Of a stretch of DNA of 7,066 bases, positions 1 to 4,537 are shown piece by piece (within the stretch, counting starts at the first letter, position 1; every line of letters starts with the position of its first letter). This DNA is from Lachnospiraceae bacterium (GTDB lineage Bacteria; Bacillota_A; Clostridia; Lachnospirales; Lachnospiraceae). The translations under genes and the position numbers were made by a program. The stretch spans positions 1-7,066 of the forward strand of contig DMAZ01000083.1 in NCBI GenBank assembly GCA_003446335.1, in the 5' to 3' direction. The notes below the pieces were generated by a model that saw only the letters and a list, made by a program, of their open reading frames with translations, was not told where the DNA came from and ran no database searches.

Positions 1-134
1 TGGTAGAGGATTACATGGATGTTATTATGGCTCCGAGAAAAGAATTATATCTGATCGAGGGGTGCGGTCATTCTCCGCAGGGCCAATTGCCTGAAGAATT
101 CTGCCGGGCAGTGAAAGGTTTTCTTGATCAATAA
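1..134 (+). CDS. alpha/beta hydrolase, C-terminal fragment (cut by window start)
   Basis: This is the last 43 codons of a gene that begins before the window; the reading frame starts at base 3 and ends with TAA at 132-134. The visible tail reads ELYLIEGCGHSP followed by a helix ending FCRAVKGFLDQ. A beta strand leading into G-x-GH and then a closing amphipathic helix is the usual C-terminus of alpha/beta-hydrolase-fold enzymes (lysophospholipase or S33 peptidase type), where the His of GCGHSP would be the catalytic histidine. The nucleophile serine and the acid lie outside the window, so the substrate cannot be inferred. A strong terminator lies about 115 bp downstream. Identification rests on one motif and general shape. 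Confidence 0.6.
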   Translation, partial: VEDYMDVIMAPRKELYLIEGCGHSPQGQLPEEFCRAVKGFLDQ

Positions 135-179
135 AACCGGGAAACAAACGTACAGATTCCAGTTTGAGGAGCCAGTGAC

Positions 180-236
180 ATGACAAAATCCGATCTTTAT
201 AAAGAGCTTTATGGCTATAATATCAATACTTCATAA
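180..236 (+). CDS. possible 18-residue micro-ORF between hydrolase and terminator
   Basis: An ATG at 180 opens 18 codons (MTKSDLYKELYGYNINTS) ending in TAA at 234-236. It has a good ribosome binding site, GAGGAG at 166-171, 8 nt before the ATG, and it sits 45 bp after the hydrolase stop and 12 bp before a strong terminator, so it would be on the hydrolase transcript. I recognise no family. It could be a real small peptide or the start of a decayed gene; a chance ORF is also quite possible at this length. Confidence 0.25.
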   Translation: MTKSDLYKELYGYNINTS

Positions 237-248
237 CGGAGAATAATT

Positions 249-277
249 ACCGGCAGAGTCAATCCTCTGCCGGTTTT
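249..277 (+). terminator. Rho-independent terminator between convergent genes
   Basis: A perfect 10-bp stem, ACCGGCAGAG (249-258) with CTCTGCCGGT (265-274), closes a 6-nt loop and is followed by TTTT at 274-277 and then ATT. It ends the + strand hydrolase transcript. It directly abuts the stop codon of the minus-strand membrane protein (279-281); read on that strand its tail is AATTATTC, a weaker run, so it may work in both directions. Confidence 0.88.
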
Positions 278-278
278 A

Positions 279-836
279 TTATCTTGCTAAACAACATACA
301 ACGGTGCCTATCCCGATGATGACTGCCATGAGTACGATCATCCATATGACAGTTGCTGTCATAGATTGATTGTGAATGCGGAAAAACGGATATGGTCCGT
401 CCACCTTTTTATGCCAGTTCAGATACAGCATGACCAGGCCATAAGCTAATGTGATTACCGCAGGCAACCAGATCAGGCTTCCGGGAACATGCTCTTCCAC
501 AAGGATATAGCTGGCAGTGGAGATTACCGGGCAGAGCACATGATGATATAGGCCGTTTCCGGACCAGAGCAACATTTTAGGATCTCCTCCCATCGGAACC
601 AATACACAAATTGTCACGAGGAAGGTCATGACAAGCATACAGGTGCTGATATAACGAAGCAAAGTTACCCAATAGGGCTGCCCTATAACCACGAGAAGCA
701 GTACAGAAACTGCAGTGATCAGATTGGACAGCTGCGTGTAGAATATAAGAGCCTTCAATCCCCGTCCCGGAATACTGAGCGACAGCCCCCTTATTTCCAG
801 AAGCAGAATGATCAGGCATAGAATTCTTGCAGTCAT
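279..836 (-). CDS. six-helix integral membrane protein, Pr6Pr/FAR-17a-like
   Basis: This 185-residue, strongly hydrophobic protein has about six membrane segments (near residues 4-15, 32-51, 60-82, 97-114, 120-141 and 160-182). Polar landmarks sit between helices: FYTQLSN at 32-38, YHHVLCP at 97-103, and DGPYPFF at 146-152. This layout resembles the Pr6Pr / FAR-17a-AIG1-like family of small bacterial membrane proteins, whose function is largely unknown; the family call is from memory of motif style, not a search. The ATG at 834-836 overlaps the stop of the upstream acetyltransferase by 4 bp (ATGA), and GGAGATGG just upstream serves as ribosome binding site, so the two genes are almost certainly co-transcribed and translationally coupled. 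Nothing looks truncated. Confidence 0.72.
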   Translation of the reverse strand: MTARILCLIILLLEIRGLSLSIPGRGLKALIFYTQLSNLITAVSVLLLVVIGQPYWVTLLRYISTCMLVMTFLVTICVLVPMGGDPKMLLWSGNGLYHHVLCPVISTASYILVEEHVPGSLIWLPAVITLAYGLVMLYLNWHKKVDGPYPFFRIHNQSMTATVIWMIVLMAVIIGIGTVVCCLAR

Positions 837-1300
837 TTCGCCATCTCCAATAACGTATCACCAGTCAGGCGGTACGTTGTCCACTCTTCCATAGGTACTG
901 CACCGAGGGAACGATAGAAATCGACGCTGGGCTGATTCCAGTCTAGGCACCACCACTCCAAACGGCCGCAGCCGCGCTCTATTGTGATCTGTGCCAGCTT
1001 TTTCAACAGCGCTTTCCCATAGCCTTTTCCGCGATATTCCGGAAGTACAAACAGATCCTCCAGGTAAATGCCTGCTCTTCCAAGGAAAGTCGAGAAATTA
1101 TGGAAGAACAGGGCAAATCCGACTTCTCTTCCATCTTCACAAACAAACAGCACTTCCGCTTTCTTCTTCTCAAAGATCCATTCCCGCAGCAAATCTTCAG
1201 TTGCCACGACCTGGTCAGCCATCTTTTCATAATCTGCGAGCAGCCTGATAAAAGCCAGGATCAGTCCGCAGTCATTTTCATTTGCAAATCGAAAATCCAT
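833..1300 (-). CDS. GNAT N-acetyltransferase, spermidine/spermine (diamine) acetyltransferase-like
   Basis: A cytoplasmic 155-residue GCN5-related acetyltransferase. Motif A is clear: YLEDLFVLPEYRGKGYG at residues 79-95, where RGKGYG is the R-x-x-G-x-G acetyl-CoA pyrophosphate loop. Downstream, LEWWCLDWN (114-122) and DFYRSLGA (127-134) match motif B; Y129 is placed like the general-acid tyrosine of SSAT-type enzymes. The FFHNFSTFLGRAGIYLEDL strand region is typical of polyamine/diamine acetyltransferases, so polyamine-like amines are the best substrate guess, but other amines are possible. Three ATGs (1309, 1306, 1300) compete; I chose 1300 because AAGG lies 9 nt upstream of it, while it touches or nearly touches the other two. 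Its stop overlaps the next gene's ATG. A hairpin lies about 37 bp upstream. Confidence 0.9.
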   Translation of the reverse strand: MDFRFANENDCGLILAFIRLLADYEKMADQVVATEDLLREWIFEKKKAEVLFVCEDGREVGFALFFHNFSTFLGRAGIYLEDLFVLPEYRGKGYGKALLKKLAQITIERGCGRLEWWCLDWNQPSVDFYRSLGAVPMEEWTTYRLTGDTLLEMAK

Positions 1301-1337
1301 CTCCATCATCCTTCACAATCTATTTCTGTTTTCGAAA

Positions 1338-1366
1338 AAGACTGCCCATATAGAGCAGTCTTATTT
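1338..1366. terminator. bidirectional terminator-like hairpin upstream of the acetyltransferase
   Basis: AAGACTGC (1338-1345) and GCAGTCTT (1355-1362) form a perfect 8-bp stem with a 9-nt loop. On the minus strand the stem runs into a five-T stretch ending CTTTTTCG; on the + strand the tail is TTATTTATTT. It could insulate the acetyltransferase operon from transcription entering from the right, or act as an attenuator if that operon's promoter lies further right. No gene on the + strand immediately upstream needs it. Confidence 0.6.
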
Positions 1367-1370
1367 ATTT

Positions 1371-1596
1371 CTGCTTGTTGAGTTTCTGCCATCAGCATAA
1401 GTGAAAGAACCAGGAAATTCAAGCAAATATGTGTACTTCCCTCAGTGCATCCCGAAGAAACAGAAAAAAATTTTAAAAAATTTCGCGGGAAGTATTTTCC
1501 TGGAGGGCATCAAACTTTGGGGTTAGTGAAGGGAAAAATAATTCCTCCACCGAACCTTGACAATTAAATACCCTGTCTCCCGGGAAGATACCGGCG
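1371..1596. other. gene-free spacer, probable ICE edge or leader region
   Basis: No convincing gene is seen here on either strand. The stretch contains an A/T-rich core at about 1462-1484 (runs of A and T around ATTTTAAAAAAT), an 8-bp inverted repeat TACTTCCC (1434-1441) / GGGAAGTA (1487-1494), two copies of a GGGAA-N5or6-TTCCT motif (1487-1501 and 1531-1546), and a perfect TTGACA at 1557-1562. The TTGACA has no convincing TATAAT at 16-18 nt, so I do not call a promoter. The change from flanking genes to conjugation genes happens across this spacer, but I cannot place an attachment site. Confidence 0.4.
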
Positions 1597-1602
1597 ATGA
1601 GT

Positions 1603-1614
1603 ATGCATATGCAT
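1603..1614. repeat. 12-bp perfect palindrome
   Basis: ATGCATATGCAT is a perfect palindrome located just before the first small ORF of the conjugation module. It also contains two ATG codons of a short overlapping ORF. It might be a dimeric protein-binding site; a related ATGCAT recurs near 1787. Confidence 0.4.
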
Positions 1615-1620
1615 CAAAAT

Positions 1621-1639
1621 TTTGGGTGAATCACCGAAA
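1621..1639. promoter_or_regulatory. operator-like imperfect palindrome
   Basis: TTTGGGTGA and TCACCGAAA flank a single central A, with 8 of 9 positions complementary. The size and symmetry are like the binding site of a helix-turn-helix dimer. It overlaps the candidate TTG start at 1622, so binding here could control the start of the small-gene cluster. AAACGTTA follows at 1637-1644 and again at 1665-1672. No regulator gene is visible in the window, so this is inference from symmetry only. Confidence 0.3.
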
Positions 1640-1849
1640 CGTTATGCGCGTGCCGCCGCCGAGAAAACGTTACGAAATATTGGAACAGGAACGGGACGGG
1701 AGGACAGGCAGTTGAACCATACAAAACGACTTAATAGCAGATACCATGCGGCGGAGCTGTTTTCATTCGTGAAACCGTTCCGTCGTATGCATGTGCTGTT
1801 AAGGCACAAGTACAAAGAAAGCGAGGCAAAGGCATGGGACAATTTGTAA
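1622..1849 (+). CDS. small basic hypothetical protein of the conjugative module, probable TTG start
   Basis: The frame is open from 1601 to TAA at 1847-1849 and the first usual start codon is TTG at 1622, giving 75 residues. The product is very basic (many Arg, Lys and His) and reads like real protein, with RNIGTGTGREDRQLNHTKR followed by RYHAAELFSFVKPFRRMHVLL and a charged end. It has no membrane helix and I do not recognise a family. Its end overlaps the next gene by 16 bp and contains that gene's GAGG ribosome binding site, which fits the tightly overlapping style of the cluster. Against it: no good ribosome binding site precedes the TTG. A 10-codon ORF (ATG 1597, MSMHMHQNFG) in another frame ends at 1629, so a frameshift, real or from sequencing, may have split a longer N-terminus. 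Confidence 0.5.
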   Translation: MGESPKRYARAAAEKTLRNIGTGTGREDRQLNHTKRLNSRYHAAELFSFVKPFRRMHVLLRHKYKESEAKAWDNL

Positions 1850-1995
1850 TTGGAGTATTCATGGGAATTGTAATGTGTGCAGTGGTAATGATGGTGCGGT
1901 GTGTGCTTTGGTACGAAAAGAAACATCCGGAGGATGATTACTGGCGGCGTCTCATCACGGAGCAGGATAAACACAAAGGAGGATCCGGAACATGA
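1834..1995 (+). CDS. small single-pass membrane protein (53 aa)
   Basis: ATG at 1834, stop TGA at 1993-1995. The protein has one hydrophobic helix, about residues 3-26 (FVIGVFMGIVMCAVVMMV followed by RCVLWY), then a charged, hydrophilic tail with YEKKHPEDDYW. GAGG at 1823-1826 is 7 nt upstream. The start lies inside the end of the preceding small ORF and the stop overlaps the next ATG (ATGA), so translation is probably coupled on both sides. Its glycine-spaced helix at the extreme N-terminus recalls the short DUF3789-type membrane peptides found in conjugative transposons of Bacillota, but I cannot confirm membership. No function is assigned. Confidence 0.65.
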   Translation: MGQFVIGVFMGIVMCAVVMMVRCVLWYEKKHPEDDYWRRLITEQDKHKGGSGT

Positions 1996-2156
1996 TTATC
2001 GGTTTGTTGATAGCAATCGTGATGCTGCTGTTCGTTTTCACCATTTACGCCTGCGTTGTTGCCAGTGCAAGGATGGAAGAACAGCTGTCGCATTTGTATC
2101 AGCAAGGATGGGAGGAACAACAGAAAAATGACGGAGAAAAAGAAGACAACGGATGA
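1992..2156 (+). CDS. small single-pass membrane protein (54 aa)
   Basis: ATG at 1992 overlaps the previous stop (ATGA), with AAAGGAGG at 1976-1983 as a strong ribosome binding site 8 nt upstream. The first 26 residues form a hydrophobic helix (MIIGLLIAIVMLLFVFTIYA and on), followed by an acidic, glutamine-rich tail (EEQLSHLYQQGWEEQQ). It ends at TGA 2154-2156, overlapping the rep start by 29 bp. It has the same plan as the gene before it (N-terminal helix, short charged tail), though the sequences are not alike. No family is recognised. Position before the replication initiator suggests a membrane-linked accessory role in the element, which is inference. Confidence 0.65.
   Translation: MIIGLLIAIVMLLFVFTIYACVVASARMEEQLSHLYQQGWEEQQKNDGEKEDNG
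2110..2116 (+). promoter_or_regulatory. ribosome binding site that sets the rep start
   Basis: GGGAGGA lies 11 nt before ATG 2128. The frame is open further upstream to an ATG at 2056, but that one lacks a ribosome binding site and would lengthen the overlap with the 54-aa gene, so 2128 is preferred. Confidence 0.65.
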
Positions 2157-3174
2157 AAACGTTCCGGTATTTCCTTTTCACTATGGTCAGGAGGCTGACA
2201 GCTATACTTTTTACCGGGTTCCGAAGATTTTGTTTACGGCAGAGGTGTTCGAACATCTGTCAACGGACGCGAAACTGCTGTATGGAATCCTGAAAGACCG
2301 GATGCAGCTCTCCGTCAGAAACGGCTGGATCGATGGGGATGGTAAGGTCTTCATCTACTATCCACGACAGAAAATCATGGACGCCTTAACATGCGGCAAT
2401 AAAAAGGCGGGGCAGCTTCTTGCTGAACTGGATGACCGGCACGGAATCGGGTTGATCACCAGGATCCATCAGGGCTTGGGAAAGCCGGATAAGATCTATG
2501 TTCACAAATGCATCGTACCGGATATGAAGGTGCGGGGCTCTCCTCATCCGGGTACTGAAAACCTTCCGGATATTTCAGCCGACACCGAAATGACACAGCC
2601 GGTGGTGTCAGAAGGACACATCCGGTGGTGTCAAAATGACACGTCTGGCAGCGTCGAAACGACACGTCAAGAGGTGTCAAATATGCCACGTAATAATACT
2701 AAGGAGATTAAGACTGAGATTAATGAGACTGAGATGAGTGAGACTGATCTTATCACATCATTTCCGGATGAAGACATGGCAGATGAGGAAGCTGATGCGA
2801 AGGATAGGATTGAGGAATATTACGCATACCGGGATTACTTCGAACGGGAATGCAGTCTCGAAAGTCTGCGGCAGGAGTATCCCTACAGAACGGATCTGAT
2901 CAATGAGATTCGTGATCTGTTGACAGAAATCTGCTGCAGCAGAAAGTCCATGATCCGGATTGGCGGGGAAGATAAACCAACACAGATTGTGAAGTCTCGG
3001 TTCATGAAGATGGACAGTGAGCATATCCGGTATGTTCTGAGCTGTTTCACAGAGAATACAACAAAAGTGCGGAATATCAAGCAGTACCTGCTTGCCACTC
3101 TTTATAACGCATCAATGACAATCGGCAGCTATTACACCGCCCTGGTACAGCATGACATGTACGGGACAGACTGA
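2128..3174 (+). CDS. replication initiator protein A (RepA_N domain plus DUF6017)
   Basis: The 348-residue product has the two-part build of initiators from Tn1549/CTn-type elements. Residues about 15-130 (from FPFHYG through FYRVPKILF, LSTDAKLLYGILKDRM to KIYVHKCI at 122-129) match the RepA_N winged-helix DNA-binding domain of theta-replicating Gram-positive plasmids. Residues 229-345 (EEYYAYRDYFE to LVQHDMY) look like the C-terminal DUF6017 domain. The linker between them is low-complexity and its DNA holds tandem repeats, described separately. Expected role: bind an internal origin and recruit the host replisome, probably to copy the excised circular element. Start chosen at 2128 for its ribosome binding site. 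A strong GAAGGAGG (3177-3184) follows for the next gene. Domain names come from recognition, not a search. Confidence 0.9.
   Translation: MTEKKKTTDENVPVFPFHYGQEADSYTFYRVPKILFTAEVFEHLSTDAKLLYGILKDRMQLSVRNGWIDGDGKVFIYYPRQKIMDALTCGNKKAGQLLAELDDRHGIGLITRIHQGLGKPDKIYVHKCIVPDMKVRGSPHPGTENLPDISADTEMTQPVVSEGHIRWCQNDTSGSVETTRQEVSNMPRNNTKEIKTEINETEMSETDLITSFPDEDMADEEADAKDRIEEYYAYRDYFERECSLESLRQEYPYRTDLINEIRDLLTEICCSRKSMIRIGGEDKPTQIVKSRFMKMDSEHIRYVLSCFTENTTKVRNIKQYLLATLYNASMTIGSYYTALVQHDMYGTD
2591..2682 (+). repeat. four tandem 23-bp iterons inside rep (candidate origin)
   Basis: Four head-to-tail units start at 2591, 2614, 2637 and 2660. Each has GACAC at unit positions 2-6 and GTGTC at positions 15-19 (GCGTC in unit 3), making an inverted pair spaced 8 nt. 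Units 1 and 2 also share an exact CCGGTGGTGTCA. Because 23 is not a multiple of 3, successive units are read in shifted frames and the protein does not repeat, so the pattern is kept at the DNA level. RepA_N plasmids are known to carry their origin iterons in the middle of the rep gene, exactly this location. Confidence 0.8.
2711..2755 (+). repeat. 15-bp direct repeats in the rep linker
   Basis: Two clear copies and one diverged copy of a 15-bp unit beginning AGACTGA start at 2711, 2726 and 2741. The period is a multiple of 3, so the protein repeats too (KTEIN, ETEMS, ETDLI). They begin 28 bp after the iterons in a more A/T-rich stretch. They may be a flexible acidic linker, a second initiator-binding set, or part of an unwinding region. 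Confidence 0.55.
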
Positions 3175-3193
3175 TAGAAGGAGGAAAAGTACG

Positions 3194-3988
3194 ATGACAA
3201 CTGGATTGGCGGGTGAAATGATTCGAGTTCAGTTTACGGAGGAACGTCCGGTGGTATCGGCCAGGGATCTTCATGAAGCGCTGGAGATCGGCACGGTATT
3301 CCGGAAGTGGTTTCCACGAATGTGTGAATATGGTTTTGTTCAGGGCATTGACTTCGATAAGGTGTCCCAAAAATGTGACGGCTCCCGGACAGGGCAGAAT
3401 GAAGTGGATTACCTGATCAGCACAGATATGGCGAAACATATCTGCATGGTTCAGCGGACAAAGAAAGGGATGATATTCAGACAGTATTTCCTGGACCTGG
3501 AGAAGGCATGGAATACACCGGAGAAGGTCATGGCAAGAGCGCTGCAGATCGCCAACCGGCAGATCAAAGAGCTTCAGAACAAATGCAGTCTGTTAGGGGC
3601 AGAAACCAAAAGGCAGGAACGTCTGCTGGCCGAGGTCAAGCCCAAAGCGGATTATCTGGATCATATCCTTCATTCGAAGACGCTGGTGCTGATCACACAG
3701 ATTGCTAAGGTTTACGGTATGAGCGCGGTCCGCTTCAATCGTTTGCTGGCGGATCTTGGTATTCAGTACAGAGTCCGGGAACAGTGGGTATTATACGCAA
3801 AGTATCAGGACCAGGGATACACGGCAAGTAAGTGTTTTGAGGTACCTCAGGCTGACGGAAGCCTGCTGATCAAGTATCAGACAGAGTGGACGCAGAAAGG
3901 TCGTCGGTTTTTGTATCTGCTCCTGAAAGAAAATGGGTATGTACCGGTCATGGAACAGCAGCTTATGGAAATGGCGAAAGGGAGGTGA
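3194..3988 (+). CDS. phage-type antirepressor, AntA/AntB N-terminus with KilAC C-terminus
   Basis: The 264-residue protein has an AntA/AntB-like region at about residues 20-105 (VSARDLHEALEIGTVFRKWF, then YLISTDMAKHICMVQRTKKG and RQYFLDLEKAW), a charged helical, probably coiled-coil stretch at 110-148, and a KilAC DNA-binding domain from about 149 (KPKADYLDHIL, ITQIAKVYGMSAVRFNRLL, then EWTQKGRRFLYLLL). In phages such proteins relieve repression. In Tn1549/CTn-like elements a gene of this type commonly sits between rep and pcfB, where its job is not established; control of replication or transfer genes is a reasonable guess. ATG 3194 has GAAGGAGG 9 nt upstream; an upstream in-frame ATG at 3152 lies inside rep and is not preferred. 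Its stop is embedded in the next gene's ribosome binding site. Confidence 0.88.
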   Translation: MTTGLAGEMIRVQFTEERPVVSARDLHEALEIGTVFRKWFPRMCEYGFVQGIDFDKVSQKCDGSRTGQNEVDYLISTDMAKHICMVQRTKKGMIFRQYFLDLEKAWNTPEKVMARALQIANRQIKELQNKCSLLGAETKRQERLLAEVKPKADYLDHILHSKTLVLITQIAKVYGMSAVRFNRLLADLGIQYRVREQWVLYAKYQDQGYTASKCFEVPQADGSLLIKYQTEWTQKGRRFLYLLLKENGYVPVMEQQLMEMAKGR

Positions 3989-3994
3989 GAAGGT

Positions 3995-4537
3995 ATGCAG
4001 GAAGAAGTCGATGAGAAAACAATGGCATTGGTGATTAACGGCGGAAAGATCTCAGGTGAGATCATGAAAGAAGCATTGGCGAAGCTGGTGCGCCACTGGG
4101 AGGAGCAGAGACGACTCTCCCGCTCAGTAAAACGGGAGGAAAGAATGGCTGAGGCTGCTGCAGCTGAAAAGGCAAAGGAGCAGGAATTCCGGCCTGGACG
4201 AAAAAGTCTCAATTCCATGATGAAGGAAGGAAGTGAACTTACCAACATCGAGATCACGGATAAAAACATCCGGTCTTTCGAAAAGGTGGCACGCAAATAC
4301 AGCATTGATTACAGCCTGAAGAAGGACAAATCGGCAGATCCGCCTAAGTATCTGGTGTTCTTCCGGGCAAAGGATGTGGAAGTCATGACAGCAGCCTTTA
4401 AAGAGTATACAGGTGTGTCGCTGAACAAGAGCCGGAAAGCATCGATCCGTAAGCGGTTGCAGAAAGCAATCGAGAGATCGGCAAAGCACCGTGAGCGGGA
4501 AAAAATCAAACAGAAAGACCGAGGGCAGGAACGATGA
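3995..4537 (+). CDS. pcfB: PcfB family conjugation protein (DUF3801)
   Basis: The product is 180 residues. The N-terminal helix-rich part (EKTMALVINGGKISGEIMKE at about 7-26), a charged alanine/glutamate stretch, then FRPGRKSLNSMMKEG from residue 65, ITDKNIRSFEKVARKYSIDY, and YLVFFRAKDVEVMTAAFKEY match PcfB/DUF3801 proteins; the C-terminus is very basic. In the enterococcal pCF10 system PcfB is a cytoplasmic relaxosome accessory that binds DNA-processing proteins and the coupling ATPase PcfC. That fits here, because the gene directly precedes and overlaps virD4 by 4 bp (ATGA at 4534-4537). GGAGGTGA (3981-3988) is the ribosome binding site, 6 nt from the ATG, and includes the stop of the previous gene. 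Coupled translation along the whole run is likely. Confidence 0.88.
   Translation: MQEEVDEKTMALVINGGKISGEIMKEALAKLVRHWEEQRRLSRSVKREERMAEAAAAEKAKEQEFRPGRKSLNSMMKEGSELTNIEITDKNIRSFEKVARKYSIDYSLKKDKSADPPKYLVFFRAKDVEVMTAAFKEYTGVSLNKSRKASIRKRLQKAIERSAKHREREKIKQKDRGQER

Noticed and set aside
991..1381. + strand ORFs opposite the acetyltransferase
   Set aside because: The minus-strand GNAT motif A and the ATGA coupling clearly define the real gene.
1462..1484. ICE attachment site or oriT
   Set aside because: The A/T-rich core is suggestive, but no matching end, relaxase gene or known core sequence is visible in the window.
1557..1590. sigma-70 promoter using TTGACA at 1557
   Set aside because: The -35 box is perfect but nothing near TATAAT occurs 16-18 nt downstream (CCCGGGAAG there), so I only mention it.
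1642..1974. 110-codon minus-strand ORF across the small-gene cluster
   Set aside because: It opposes three overlapping + strand ORFs with ribosome binding sites and shows His/Ser/Cys-rich shadow composition with no domain.
2056..2127. 24-codon N-terminal extension of rep
   Set aside because: It would start without a ribosome binding site inside the 54-aa gene, and its residues do not resemble the RepA_N start; ATG 2128 has GGGAGGA.
2591..2682. CRISPR array
   Set aside because: The repeats are contiguous with no spacers, only 23 bp, and lie inside a coding gene; iterons explain them better.
3152..3193. 14-codon N-terminal extension of the antirepressor
   Set aside because: It overlaps the rep end and lacks a ribosome binding site, while ATG 3194 has GAAGGAGG at 9 nt.
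3877..4489. minus-strand ORFs of 142 and 121 codons opposite pcfB
   Set aside because: They are antisense shadows of a well-recognised PcfB family gene, rich in Ser, Cys and Phe, with no start signals.
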